Notes: generated by a model not told the origin, from the letters alone. A DNA stretch of 38,015 bases from Actinomycetota bacterium (GCA_026393575.1 JAPKZX010000038.1:1-38015), one strand, 5' to 3'; counted from the stretch's first letter, positions 1 to 7,058 are shown. Program-made: numbers and translations.

Positions 1-1
1 A

Positions 2-340
2 GTGTTTGCAATGGCAAACCCGAACCCTGAAATTCGTCCAGAACAAGTTGATGGCCTTTCAAAAGTTATGTCAAATGGCCGCAGCGATTATCCGAACCAG
101 ATCAACAACGTTCTTGCATTCCCTGGAATCTTCCGTGGAGCACTTGATGCAAATGCAACAGACATTACAGAAGGTATGAAGCTTGCTGCAGCAGTAGCAA
201 TCGCTGAATCCGTCACTGATGCACAGTTGTCGCCAGAGTTTGTTGTGCCATCAGTGTTCGACAAGACCGTTGTGGAACGTGTTGCTCCAGCAGTGGCCGA
301 GGCTGCTGTTCGTGACGGCGTCATTCGCAAGAGCAAGTAA
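2..340 (+). CDS. NAD(P)-dependent malic enzyme, C-terminal end (partial)
   Basis: This is the last ~112 residues of a malic enzyme, which oxidatively decarboxylates malate to pyruvate in the cytoplasm. The gene is cut by the left edge of the window, so the first codons seen are internal. The opening [10 protein letters not shown] matches the conserved ALANP-PEI segment of bacterial malic enzymes. It is followed by the family's [15 protein letters not shown] and IFRGALD blocks, which form part of the NAD(P)-binding domain. The protein stops about 75 residues after these blocks, so it is the short form without the C-terminal phosphotransacetylase-like domain found in long MaeB proteins. Family assignment is strong; cofactor preference cannot be judged from this fragment. 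It converges with ssrA. Confidence 0.93.
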   Translation: MFAMANPNPEIRPEQVDGLSKVMSNGRSDYPNQINNVLAFPGIFRGALDANATDITEGMKLAAAVAIAESVTDAQLSPEFVVPSVFDKTVVERVAPAVAEAAVRDGVIRKSK

Positions 341-344
341 GCGA

Positions 345-360
345 CTGCGCAATTGCGCAG
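345..360. terminator. 16-bp perfect palindrome between malic enzyme and ssrA
   Basis: CTGCGCAATTGCGCAG lies 4 bases after the malic-enzyme stop codon and 9 bases beyond the ssrA 3' end. As RNA it can fold on either strand into a 6-bp GC-rich stem with an AATT loop. Neither strand has a T-tract after it, so a role as a bidirectional terminator between the two convergent genes is only an inference. Confidence 0.4.
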
Positions 361-369
361 ACCTATAAA

Positions 370-752
370 TGGTGGAGCTGGGGGGAATCGAACCCCCGTC
401 CATCAGGCGCTATTCGCCAGTGATACGACCATTCCCGTTGTAGAGCTAACGCAACTCCATCGACGAGTCGACTGATCTCTTGCGAGAACTGCGCAGCGTC
501 TTTCCGCTATGCCATCAGTCTTTCCTAAAGTCAGCTGTCTTTCTCGCCGTCATTCTTTGCTTCTGTTGCCGGGCTGCAATGAATTGGCCCCGTGCGCCAT
601 TGCTGGTCACGATGTCTCTCAACTACCTAACGGATTAGGCAGCAAGAGCGAACTGCTTGTTGGCAATTCTGTTTTTTGCCCCGTTTAACGAATCTGAGCA
701 ATTCGGGTCGCACGTACGAACAACGAAACTGGTGTCGAAACCTGTCAGCCCC
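370..752 (-). ncRNA. ssrA: tmRNA (ssrA)
   Basis: This is transfer-messenger RNA, which rescues stalled ribosomes together with SmpB and tags the unfinished protein for proteolysis. On the minus strand the 5' end reads GGGGCTGACAGGTTTCGAC, the standard tmRNA start. The 3' end is a T-arm (GGGGGTTCGATTCCCCC) followed by AGCTCCACCA, with CCA encoded. The acceptor ends pair GGGGCU with AGCUCC and place a G-U at the third pair, the alanine identity element. The tag reading frame at 679-635 encodes AKNRIANKQFALAA and then TAA, ending in the ALAA degron. The total of 383 nt is normal. smpB lies 54 nt upstream on the same strand, so the two may be co-transcribed; a TACACT box at 779-774 could also be a separate -10 element. 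Confidence 0.96.
635..679 (-). other. tmRNA tag-peptide reading frame
   Basis: This is the resume codon GCA through the stop TAA inside ssrA. It encodes a 14-residue degron, AKNRIANKQFALAA. The FALAA end is the usual recognition signal for ClpXP-type proteases, and a clpP gene is present at 10466-11068. Confidence 0.9.
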
Positions 753-806
753 ATTGATTTTGGTGAGATGGTCAGTGTATGGCACGGGAGTGGCAACTGT
801 GGAGGG

Positions 807-1283
807 CTATTCCATTCCCTTACGTTGTCTACCAATAGCACGTTGCATTTCGCGTTGAACATCGCGTTCCGCAATGACTTGGCGTTTGTCTCCTTTACGC
901 CGGCCTCGAGCAAGAGCGAGTTCTACTTTGACGCGGCCGTCCACCAACTTCAATGCAAGCGGCACCAATGACAAACGCTCTCGAGCAACTCGATCGTGGA
1001 GACGATCAATCTCTTGGCGGTTGAGGAGCAGTTTTCGTGCTCGGTCAGGGTCGTGGGCGCCAACGCCCACTGCGAATCGGTAGGGCGAGATGTGAACGCC
1101 GTCGAGCCACACTTCGTTATCTATGACGCGCGCATAGGCGTCCACCAACTGCACCTGGCCAGCGCGCAGGCTCTTCACTTCGCTTCCGAACAGCACAATT
1201 CCCGCCTCGACGACATCGAGAATCTCGTAGTCGTGGCGTGCCTTGCGATTCGTCGCCAAATTGGTGTGTGGGCTTGGTGCCAT
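807..1283 (-). CDS. smpB: SsrA-binding protein SmpB
   Basis: SmpB binds the tRNA-like end of tmRNA and delivers it to stalled ribosomes. The protein has 158 residues, the usual family size. Family blocks are visible in order: NRKARHDYEI near residue 12, LFGSEVKSLR near 32, DAYARV near 48, and RKLLLNRQEI near 83. The basic tail (ARGRRKGDKRQ and after), which becomes helical in the decoding centre, is also present. The start is the ATG before APSPHTN. No Shine-Dalgarno is seen before it, so the message may be leaderless. The gene is followed by ssrA on the same strand and is divergent from the JAMM protease gene. Confidence 0.96.
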   Translation of the reverse strand: MAPSPHTNLATNRKARHDYEILDVVEAGIVLFGSEVKSLRAGQVQLVDAYARVIDNEVWLDGVHISPYRFAVGVGAHDPDRARKLLLNRQEIDRLHDRVARERLSLVPLALKLVDGRVKVELALARGRRKGDKRQVIAERDVQREMQRAIGRQRKGME

Positions 1284-1304
1284 AGGGGTAACGAAGCGTA
1301 CAGG

Positions 1305-1310
1305 TAGCCT
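1305..1310 (+). promoter_or_regulatory. -10 box (TAGCCT) of a likely leaderless promoter
   Basis: TAGCCT ends 8 nt before the ATG of the JAMM protease gene and no Shine-Dalgarno intervenes. This is the arrangement of leaderless actinobacterial promoters. The same arrangement recurs before several other genes in the window. Confidence 0.45.
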
Positions 1311-1318
1311 GCTCCACG

Positions 1319-1741
1319 ATGTCTACGATGCAATCACCTCAACTCATCATCCCGTCAGGTGCCTTGAAAGCAATGGCTGCGCACGCGTATCACTGTTTCC
1401 CAGAAGAAGCCTGTGGTCTGTTGATCGGCGACCCTGCATCACAGCGAGTCGCGCGCTTTGTCGCATGCACGAATGTTGCTCACAGCGCCAAGGTGTACAC
1501 CATTGACCCAAAGGAGCACCTGCGTGCCGAGTTGGCCGCAGAAGCCGAGGGTTTTGAAGTCATGGGTTCAGTGCATAGCCATACCCACACCGAGCCATTT
1601 CCTAGCCCCACCGATGTGGCCCAAGCGCCTGACCCCGGTTGGCACTATGTGATTGTGAGTCTGAAGCGGGGTGCTCCAGAGACTCGTGCCTATCGCATTG
1701 TGGGCGAGGCAATCACTGAAGTGACCATCGTTCCTTCATAG
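1319..1741 (+). CDS. mec: JAMM/MPN metalloprotease, Mec-like (CysO-cysteine peptidase)
   Basis: This 140-residue protein has a complete JAMM zinc site: Glu30 in PEEACGLLIG, then H86-S-H88, Ser96 and Asp99 in HSHTHTEPFPSPTD. The Pro that usually follows HSH is a Thr. In Mycobacterium the homologue Mec cleaves the cysteine residue added to the C-terminus of the sulfur carrier CysO by CysM, releasing free cysteine. Here cysM follows at 1853, which supports the same role. However, no ThiS-like cysO gene lies between the two genes or elsewhere in the window. The general fold could also act in other ubiquitin-like deconjugation reactions. The start is the ATG 8 nt after a TAGCCT box. Confidence 0.85.
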   Translation: MSTMQSPQLIIPSGALKAMAAHAYHCFPEEACGLLIGDPASQRVARFVACTNVAHSAKVYTIDPKEHLRAELAAEAEGFEVMGSVHSHTHTEPFPSPTDVAQAPDPGWHYVIVSLKRGAPETRAYRIVGEAITEVTIVPS

Positions 1742-1767
1742 CCATAGCGTTCCGCCGTTGAGAGGGT

Positions 1768-1796
1768 TATAATTCCGACAGGATTAGTCGGGAATA
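1768..1796 (+). promoter_or_regulatory. cysM promoter with overlapping inverted repeat (putative operator)
   Basis: A consensus -10 hexamer TATAAT at 1768-1773 overlaps an inverted repeat. The left arm TAATTCCGAC (1770-1779) and right arm GTCGGGAATA (1787-1796) match at 8 of 10 positions across a 7-nt spacer. The site would cover the -10 and the expected start of transcription, a position suited to repression. The half-site looks like those of Rrf2-family regulators (IscR/CymR type), but this is an inference from shape only. A 5-bp hairpin (1799-1814) follows in the leader. Confidence 0.5.
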
Positions 1797-1852
1797 GGCC
1801 CGATGGCATTCGGGTTGTAACTATGACCCACAGTGAGCCAAAGGAGGCGAAC

Positions 1853-2839
1853 ATGTCAGTTGCAGATGTACGCCGAAATGGCGGATCGGTGTTCGTATTG
1901 CAGAATGCCCTCGAATTAGTCGGCAACACCCCAATGGTCGATGTCTCGAATTTGTCGCCGAACCCAAATGTGCGCTTGGTTGCAAAACTGGAGAGCCAGA
2001 ACCCCTACGGATCTGTCAAGGACCGTATTGCAAAATCCATGATTGAAGATGCTGAGCGCACCGGACGACTAGTGCCAGGTCAACGCATTCTGGAACCATC
2101 ATCGGGAAACACAGGAATCGCTTTAGCTGCAATCGCAAAGATGAAGGGCTATCCCATCACCATCCTCATGCCAACGTCGGTCAGTATCGAGCGACGCCAG
2201 ATGCTTGAAGTTTTTGGTGCTGACATTATTTTGACGCCAGGTGAAGAGGGCTCGAACGGAGCAGTGAGTCGCGCGCAAGAAATGGCTGCGCAACATCCTG
2301 AATGGTGTTTCTTGTATCAATACGCAAATGATGCAAACCCACGTGCACATTTCGAAACAACTGGTCCAGAGATTTGGCGCGATTGCCCAGAAATCACACA
2401 CTTTGTTGCCGGCCTTGGAACAAGCGGAACACTCATGGGTGTCGGTACGTATCTCAAGCAACAGAATGCTGATATCAAAATTATTGCAATCGAACCACCA
2501 CTTGGCGAACGTGTTGAAGGATTGCGCAACTTAGACGACGGCTATATTCCGCCGGTGTTTGAAAACTGGCACGGTCGCGATGTTCTTGATCGCAAGCGTG
2601 TTGTGCGTCCGCGTGAATCCATTGAGTGGACACGTCGTTTAGTTCAAGAGTGTGGAATCTTTGCCGGATTGTCATCTGGTGCTTCACTTGCAGGTGCTGT
2701 GAAAGTTGCAAGCGAAATCCAAGAGGGAACAATCGTGTTCATCGTGTGTGATGGTGGCTGGAAGTATCTCTCAACTGGTGCGTATACAGCTGACCTCGAT
2801 GAAGCTGAATCAAACGCCGAAAAGATTATCTACTTCTAA
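1853..2839 (+). CDS. cysM: CysM-type cysteine synthase (O-phosphoserine sulfhydrylase family)
   Basis: This is a fold-type II PLP enzyme of 328 residues. The PLP lysine is Lys56 in NPYGSVKDR, and the substrate loop is SSGNTG at 83-88. The glycine-rich phosphate loop is AGLGTSGTLMG. The C-terminal DGGWKYLSTGAY block and the overall order match mycobacterial CysM, which uses O-phosphoserine and the thiocarboxylated carrier CysO. That substrate choice is inferred by resemblance; an O-acetylserine enzyme is possible. I chose ATG 1853 because AAGGAGG ends 5 nt before it. An in-frame ATG at 1823 has no such site. The upstream mec gene supports a shared pathway. The stop codon abuts the stop codon of the convergent transporter gene with no base between them. 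Confidence 0.9.
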   Translation: MSVADVRRNGGSVFVLQNALELVGNTPMVDVSNLSPNPNVRLVAKLESQNPYGSVKDRIAKSMIEDAERTGRLVPGQRILEPSSGNTGIALAAIAKMKGYPITILMPTSVSIERRQMLEVFGADIILTPGEEGSNGAVSRAQEMAAQHPEWCFLYQYANDANPRAHFETTGPEIWRDCPEITHFVAGLGTSGTLMGVGTYLKQQNADIKIIAIEPPLGERVEGLRNLDDGYIPPVFENWHGRDVLDRKRVVRPRESIEWTRRLVQECGIFAGLSSGASLAGAVKVASEIQEGTIVFIVCDGGWKYLSTGAYTADLDEAESNAEKIIYF

Positions 2840-3664
2840 TTATCGGCCAGCGATGAGCACGCCGAGGCCTGCCACCACGATGCTTGCAGCAAATACGCGT
2901 CGCTTCATGTCTTTTTCGCCGAGATAGCGCGTTCCTACTAGCGCCACAATAAGGACACTTGATTCACGCAAGGCCGTTACGTATCCAACTGGCGCACGCC
3001 GAACCGCAATCATGACCATCCAGTAGGTGAGCGCACTGGCGGCTCCAGCAAAGGAAAAGTGCAGCCATGAGGTTTTCATTGCCACAATCATTTGTTGCTT
3101 CTTGCCTGCCATCAATCCATGGAGGGTTGTGAAGAAACCGGTTGTAATGAAAATGGTCAACGCATAAACACTTCCGCTATTCACGCGTGCACCATGACTG
3201 TCAACAAGTGAGTAGCACGCAATAAATGTGCCCACAATGATCGCCGCACGCACATGTGCATTATCCGCATGGCCTGCGAGCAGCATTATTCCTGCAATAG
3301 CGATGATGATTCCAAGAATCATTAGTGGTGAGAGATGATCGCTGAGGAATAAAACGCCACCAAGTGCTGCGAGCAAAGCACCAGAGCCTCGCGCAATCGG
3401 GTACGTCACCGAGAAATCAGCAAGGTCGTATGAACGCGCAAGGGCAACGATGTAATACAAGTGGATAAATCCACTTGCCACGGCGGGCCACCACACAAAG
3501 TTTGGCGGAAGCCCAACAAAGGCCGTGATGATGATGCTGCCGATACCGGCCATGGTCATTTGTCCCCACAGGGCAATCCATCGGTCTCCGCTCTGCTTGA
3601 CCCAGAGGTTCCATGCAGCGTGAAGTACTGCTGCTGCAAGGGCGAGAAGTGTGGCAGTCAGCAT
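2840..3664 (-). CDS. EamA/DMT-superfamily permease
   Basis: This is a predicted inner-membrane protein of 274 residues, with about 9-10 hydrophobic helices spanning nearly its whole length. It begins MLTATLLALAAAVLHAAWN, the typical first helix of the drug/metabolite transporter (EamA) family. The two halves resemble each other, as expected for the duplicated EamA domain. The pattern YPIARGSG near the middle and APVGYVTALRESSVL near the end are family-like. The substrate is unknown. The reading frame stays open upstream into murI, but that part is not plausible protein. I place the start at ATG 3664, 8 nt after a TAGTCT box on this strand, as a leaderless message. It is divergent from murI. 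Confidence 0.85.
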   Translation of the reverse strand: MLTATLLALAAAVLHAAWNLWVKQSGDRWIALWGQMTMAGIGSIIITAFVGLPPNFVWWPAVASGFIHLYYIVALARSYDLADFSVTYPIARGSGALLAALGGVLFLSDHLSPLMILGIIIAIAGIMLLAGHADNAHVRAAIIVGTFIACYSLVDSHGARVNSGSVYALTIFITTGFFTTLHGLMAGKKQQMIVAMKTSWLHFSFAGAASALTYWMVMIAVRRAPVGYVTALRESSVLIVALVGTRYLGEKDMKRRVFAASIVVAGLGVLIAGR

Positions 3665-3672
3665 TGATACCG

Positions 3673-3678
3673 AGACTA
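3673..3678 (-). promoter_or_regulatory. -10 box (TAGTCT) for the DMT permease gene
   Basis: On the minus strand TAGTCT ends 8 nt before the ATG at 3664. It stands back to back with the murI box at 3683-3688, so two opposite promoters share a 30-bp gap. Confidence 0.45.
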
Positions 3679-3682
3679 CGCC

Positions 3683-3688
3683 TAGCCT
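3683..3688 (+). promoter_or_regulatory. -10 box (TAGCCT) for murI
   Basis: TAGCCT ends 6 nt before the murI ATG. There is no room for an ordinary leader and no Shine-Dalgarno, which suggests a leaderless transcript. Confidence 0.45.
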
Positions 3689-3694
3689 AAAGAA

Positions 3695-4522
3695 ATGACC
3701 GGGACCAACGACCGACCCATTGGGATGTTTGATTCCGGATTCGGCGGACTCACTGTGGCTCGAGCCGTCATCGACGTGTTGCCCAAAGAGAGTCTTGTGT
3801 ACATCGGAGATACCGGTAGATATCCCTACGGGCCGCGACCCGCAAGTGAAGTGCGTGAGTTTGCTTTGGAGATTGCATGGAGTTTGGTGAACGACCACAA
3901 TGCCAAGGCCATCGTTGTGGCATGCAATACAGCGTCAGCTGCCGCATTCAATGAGTTGGCAGATGTGTTACCCGTACCTGTTGTGAGCGTGGTTGAACCT
4001 GGTGCGCGTGCGCTTGCTGTTGCAACCATTGTGAGGCGGGTTGGTGTCATCGGAACTGTTGGCACCATTTCTTCAGGTGCGTATCAGCGCGCGTTAGCCG
4101 ATGTTGATGCATCGCTAGAACTCACAGCAACTGCATGTCCTGGGTTTGTTGAGTTTGTTGAACGTGGCCAAACACATGGTGACGAAGTGGTGTTGCTCGC
4201 GGAAAGACTTTTGGCTCCCGTCATTGACGCAGGGATAGATGCTCTTCTCTTGGGATGCACGCATTATCCCTATTTGTCGCGAGTGATCAGCGAAGTGATG
4301 GGCGCCGGCGTCACATTGGTATCAAGCGCAGATGAAACAGCTTTTGCATTAGCCGAGATGTTGAAAGATGTGGGCCTGTTGTCTGGGTCCGACAAAGACG
4401 GTTCGCGTACCTTCTTGTCATCTGGTGATGTGGAATGGTTTGCAGATTTTGGGCGACGACTTCTTGGCCCTGAACTCTCAAGTGCCAGCCAATGGCAACG
4501 TTCGAGTGGCAAACAGGCGTAA
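3695..4522 (+). CDS. murI: Glutamate racemase
   Basis: MurI converts L-glutamate to D-glutamate for peptidoglycan synthesis in the cytoplasm, without a cofactor. The protein has 275 residues, the usual length. The N-terminal IGMFDSGFGGLT carries the Asp-Ser catalytic neighbours, and YPYGPR follows. The two catalytic cysteines are both present: Cys77 in ACNTAS and Cys188 in GCTHYP. The start ATG begins TGTNDRPIG and follows a -10-like box at 6 nt. It is followed 33 nt later by rph and then rdgB. A murI-rph-rdgB order is common in actinobacteria. Confidence 0.97.
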   Translation: MTGTNDRPIGMFDSGFGGLTVARAVIDVLPKESLVYIGDTGRYPYGPRPASEVREFALEIAWSLVNDHNAKAIVVACNTASAAAFNELADVLPVPVVSVVEPGARALAVATIVRRVGVIGTVGTISSGAYQRALADVDASLELTATACPGFVEFVERGQTHGDEVVLLAERLLAPVIDAGIDALLLGCTHYPYLSRVISEVMGAGVTLVSSADETAFALAEMLKDVGLLSGSDKDGSRTFLSSGDVEWFADFGRRLLGPELSSASQWQRSSGKQA

Positions 4523-4555
4523 CCTGCTCGTTGCTTACATTTCATGGAGGAACAC

Positions 4556-5317
4556 ATGACACGTCCAGACGGAAGAACACCAGACCAATTGCGTCCCATG
4601 TCTTTTCAACGAGATTTCACAGAGATGTCTGCCGGCTCGGTGCTTGTCACTGTTGGCCGCACCCGAGTGTTGTGCACTGCTTCTATTGATGAAGATGTGC
4701 CGCGCTGGATGAAGGGCTCTGGCAAAGGGTGGGTGACTGCTGAATACTCCATGCTCCCTGGTTCTTCACCTGAAAGAGTTGATCGCGAAGCCGCAAAAGG
4801 TAAACAAAGTGGTCGCACTGTAGAAATTCAACGCCTCATCGGTCGCTCATTGCGTGTGGCATGCGATATGCGTGCACTGGGAGAGCGCCAAGTAGTTGTT
4901 GACTGTGATGTATTGCAAGCAGATGGCGGCACACGCACTGCAAGTATCTGCGGTGGCTTTTTGGCACTGCACGATGCACTCACACGGTTAGTGCAAAGTG
5001 GTGCAATCAAGGAAAATCCTCTTCACTCGTATGTTGCGGCCATCTCGGTTGGTGTGTGTAACGGAGTTCCTGTTCTCGACCTTCCATATGTAGAGGATTC
5101 AACTGCAGAAGTAGACATGAATGTTGTGATGCTGCGACCAGTGGGTGGTGGCGAATCACGTTTTGTAGAAGTGCAGGGAACTGCCGAAGGCGTAGCGTTC
5201 TCACGTAACGAACTTGATCAACTTCTTCAGTTAGCAGACTCTGGCCTTCATCGAATTTTTGATCTTCAGTCCGGGCTGTTGTCTGAAGCGCCGCCTGCGC
5301 GTCCGATGTCTCGGTAA
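4556..5317 (+). CDS. rph: Ribonuclease PH
   Basis: RNase PH is a phosphorolytic 3'-5' exoribonuclease that trims tRNA precursors. The protein has 253 residues. It opens with [12 protein letters not shown], followed by [17 protein letters not shown], the [13 protein letters not shown] block and [15 protein letters not shown]. The C-terminal half carries [16 protein letters not shown] and EVDMNVVM, all standard. I start at ATG 4556 because GGAGG at 4546-4550 is spaced 5 nt from it. The in-frame ATG at 4544 overlaps that site and is less likely. A gap of 3 nt separates it from rdgB, so translation is probably coupled. Confidence 0.96.
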   Translation: MTRPDGRTPDQLRPMSFQRDFTEMSAGSVLVTVGRTRVLCTASIDEDVPRWMKGSGKGWVTAEYSMLPGSSPERVDREAAKGKQSGRTVEIQRLIGRSLRVACDMRALGERQVVVDCDVLQADGGTRTASICGGFLALHDALTRLVQSGAIKENPLHSYVAAISVGVCNGVPVLDLPYVEDSTAEVDMNVVMLRPVGGGESRFVEVQGTAEGVAFSRNELDQLLQLADSGLHRIFDLQSGLLSEAPPARPMSR

Positions 5318-5320
5318 ACC

Positions 5321-5917
5321 ATGTTGCACATTGTGTGTGCAAGTGTCAATGCACACAAAGTCGCTGAGATGAAACGCTTGATGCCCGACGGGGTGGACTT
5401 GTTGCCGCGGCCTCTCGACTTAAGCGAGATTGACGAAACAGCGCCAACCCTCGAGGGAAACGCAATCATTAAGGCTGTCGAAGTAGCTAACTTCTGTTCC
5501 CAATGGGCGCTCGCTGATGACACAGGTCTAGAAGTTGATGCGTTACACGGAGCACCTGGCGTGCATAGCGCGCGGTTTGCTTCAGACAATGCGTCTGATT
5601 CTGAAAACCGTCAATTGTTGTTGTCGAAAATGGCACACGAAGAAGTACGTTCGGCACGATTTAGAACTGTGGTTGCGCTTGTATCTTCCAATGGCGATAT
5701 GCACTTTGTTTCAGGGGTCTGCGAGGGCATTATTGCAAGAACACAGTCAGGCGTGAACGGATTCGGATACGACTCAGTGTTCATTCCATCTGCAGGTGAT
5801 GGACGCACGTTCGCGGAAATGTCAGATCTTGAAAAAGATGTGTTGTCGCATCGTGGAAAAGCGTTTGCTCAATTGCCTGAATTGTTGGCACGGGTTTTTG
5901 GCTTACCAACCACGTAG
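5321..5917 (+). CDS. rdgB: XTP/dITP diphosphatase (RdgB/HAM1 family)
   Basis: The enzyme hydrolyses non-canonical purine nucleoside triphosphates such as XTP and dITP to monophosphates, which keeps them out of DNA and RNA. The protein has 198 residues. The N-terminal IVCASVNAHKVAEM is the substrate loop, with SVN in place of the usual T/S-x-N. The general-base Asp lies in ALADDTGLEVDAL. FGYDSVF and SHRGKAF are the standard late motifs. It starts 3 nt after rph. Its last 15 nt overlap the 3' end of the convergent aldolase-like gene. Confidence 0.95.
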   Translation: MLHIVCASVNAHKVAEMKRLMPDGVDLLPRPLDLSEIDETAPTLEGNAIIKAVEVANFCSQWALADDTGLEVDALHGAPGVHSARFASDNASDSENRQLLLSKMAHEEVRSARFRTVVALVSSNGDMHFVSGVCEGIIARTQSGVNGFGYDSVFIPSAGDGRTFAEMSDLEKDVLSHRGKAFAQLPELLARVFGLPTT

Positions 5918-6919
5918 GTCAATTGGCCAAACGGCAATAATCTCGCCGAACGAATTGGCGACGTACGCTTCTTCATGTAATGCCATTGTGGGATCAATGT
6001 GTGATGGCGCCACAAATGCTTTGTCGCCAACTTGAGGGCGGGGAGTGCCTTCGTTTGCACTAAAGGTGATGTGTTCGTCCGAGCAAAACCATACGGAATG
6101 TTGATCAATGCTTGGATTGCCATGGTCCATTCCGAGGGATTTCAAACCCACGTCGATGACTGACCACTTGTTGTTGCTAGAGATAACTGTTCCGACTACC
6201 CACATCGCTTGCACAAATGGAATTCCAAGTTGTGCATATTGGGTGTCCATCAATGTGTAACTGCCAGCTTGCACTTCATTCACCGTGGTGCCTGCAAACA
6301 TGTCGTATGTGCCTGTTCCGCCGGCAGAAACTATGTCTCCGCCAACGTCTTCGTGTGCGAGCGCAAGAATCGACATGGCATCGCGCACATTCTTTTTCTT
6401 TTCTTCGCGATCATTCACCATCATGAGATGGCCTTCATAACCCATGACGCCACGCACAGTCATGCCACGTACGCGTGCAGAGTCTGCGAGTCGGCCAGCG
6501 ATGCTGGGGTCACAACCACATCGGGGAAGTCCGACGTTTACATCGATCATGATGTTTTGAATTCCGGCGCGTTCTGCTGCATCGAGGGTTTCTTCGGAAT
6601 CAATAGCGAGGGTGATGAGTGCTTGGTCTTGTGCACTTGCTAACGCTTCTAAACGACGAGGGTCGAGCACTTCATTAGCGAGAAGAAAATCGTTGCCAAC
6701 GCCGGCATGAATCATGCCGAGCACCTCGCGTGGTGTGGCACATGTAAAAGAACTGTGGCCAGCACCTTCCTGTTCGGCGGCGAGGCCAGAACACTTGTGG
6801 GCCTTGATGTGGGGCCGTAGTCGTTTGCCTGGATGAACATCGGCCATGGTGGCGATGTTTTTACGCAAGGCGGCAATATCAATGACAACTGCTGGGGTGG
6901 GAAGGTCGTTTATGTGCAT
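5903..6919 (-). CDS. D-threonine aldolase / D-serine dehydratase-like PLP enzyme (fold type III)
   Basis: This 338-residue protein has the alanine-racemase-type N-terminal barrel, with the PLP lysine (Lys39) in RPHIKAHK. The phosphate-binding segment is SAGGTGTYD. The C-terminal metal site reads SHIDPTMALHE. Its His-x-Asp pair resembles the divalent-metal site of D-threonine aldolase, whereas D-serine dehydratases normally have His-x-Cys. I therefore favour cleavage of a D-3-hydroxyamino acid to glycine plus an aldehyde, but the substrate is not proven. The ATG is only 2 nt after the 3' end of the tRNA-like gene at 6922-6995, and no Shine-Dalgarno is present outside the tRNA. The conserved N-terminus (DLPTPAVVIDIAAL) starts right here, so a later start is unlikely. 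It converges with rdgB. Confidence 0.85.
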   Translation of the reverse strand: MHINDLPTPAVVIDIAALRKNIATMADVHPGKRLRPHIKAHKCSGLAAEQEGAGHSSFTCATPREVLGMIHAGVGNDFLLANEVLDPRRLEALASAQDQALITLAIDSEETLDAAERAGIQNIMIDVNVGLPRCGCDPSIAGRLADSARVRGMTVRGVMGYEGHLMMVNDREEKKKNVRDAMSILALAHEDVGGDIVSAGGTGTYDMFAGTTVNEVQAGSYTLMDTQYAQLGIPFVQAMWVVGTVISSNNKWSVIDVGLKSLGMDHGNPSIDQHSVWFCSDEHITFSANEGTPRPQVGDKAFVAPSHIDPTMALHEEAYVANSFGEIIAVWPIDLRGW

Positions 6920-6921
6920 TG

Positions 6922-6995
6922 TGCCGGTGGAGGGACTCGAACCCCCAACACGCAGTACCTAAAACTGCTGCCTCTGCCAATTGGGCTACACCGGC
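6922..6995 (-). tRNA. tRNA-Leu(UAG)-like gene with a short, class I variable loop
   Basis: The 74-nt cloverleaf reads on the minus strand as follows. The acceptor is GCCGGTG/CACCGGC, with A at position 73. The D-arm is GCC/GGC with an 11-nt loop. The anticodon stem is GCAGT/ACTGC with loop TTTAGGT, giving anticodon UAG (codon CUA). The variable loop is GTGTT, only 5 nt. The T-arm is GGGGG-TTCGAGT-CCCTC. CCA is not encoded. The 3-bp D-stem with its large loop, the anticodon loop and A73 are those of tRNA-Leu. Bacterial tRNA-Leu normally has a long variable arm, which is missing here. It may be a divergent leucine tRNA or a tRNA-like element with another job. It abuts the aldolase gene downstream. 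Confidence 0.85.
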
Positions 6996-7058
6996 GCCTA
7001 AAGAAGGGTACAGCCAGGAGGTAGAGGACAGAGGGGTCAGAGGTGGCAAACTTGACCC

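Noticed and set aside
780-796. TTGCCA/TACACT pair as a -35/-10 promoter for ssrA.
   Set aside because: The spacing is only 11 bp, too short for a sigma-70 promoter. TACACT alone is mentioned with ssrA.
1803-1820. Five-codon open frame (M-A-F-G-L-stop) in the cysM leader, like cysteine-sensing leader peptides of other actinobacteria.
   Set aside because: It contains no cysteine codon and has no ribosome binding site, so a cysteine attenuation role is not supported.
3665-3898. N-terminal extension of the DMT permease frame into murI, adding ~78 residues.
   Set aside because: The added segment is polar and unlike the family, and it lies antisense to the conserved murI coding sequence. The first EamA helix begins at ATG 3664.
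6991-7050. Possible promoter for the tRNA-like gene (TACCCT near 7010 on the minus strand).
   Set aside because: No -35 element at a suitable distance was found; too weak to list.
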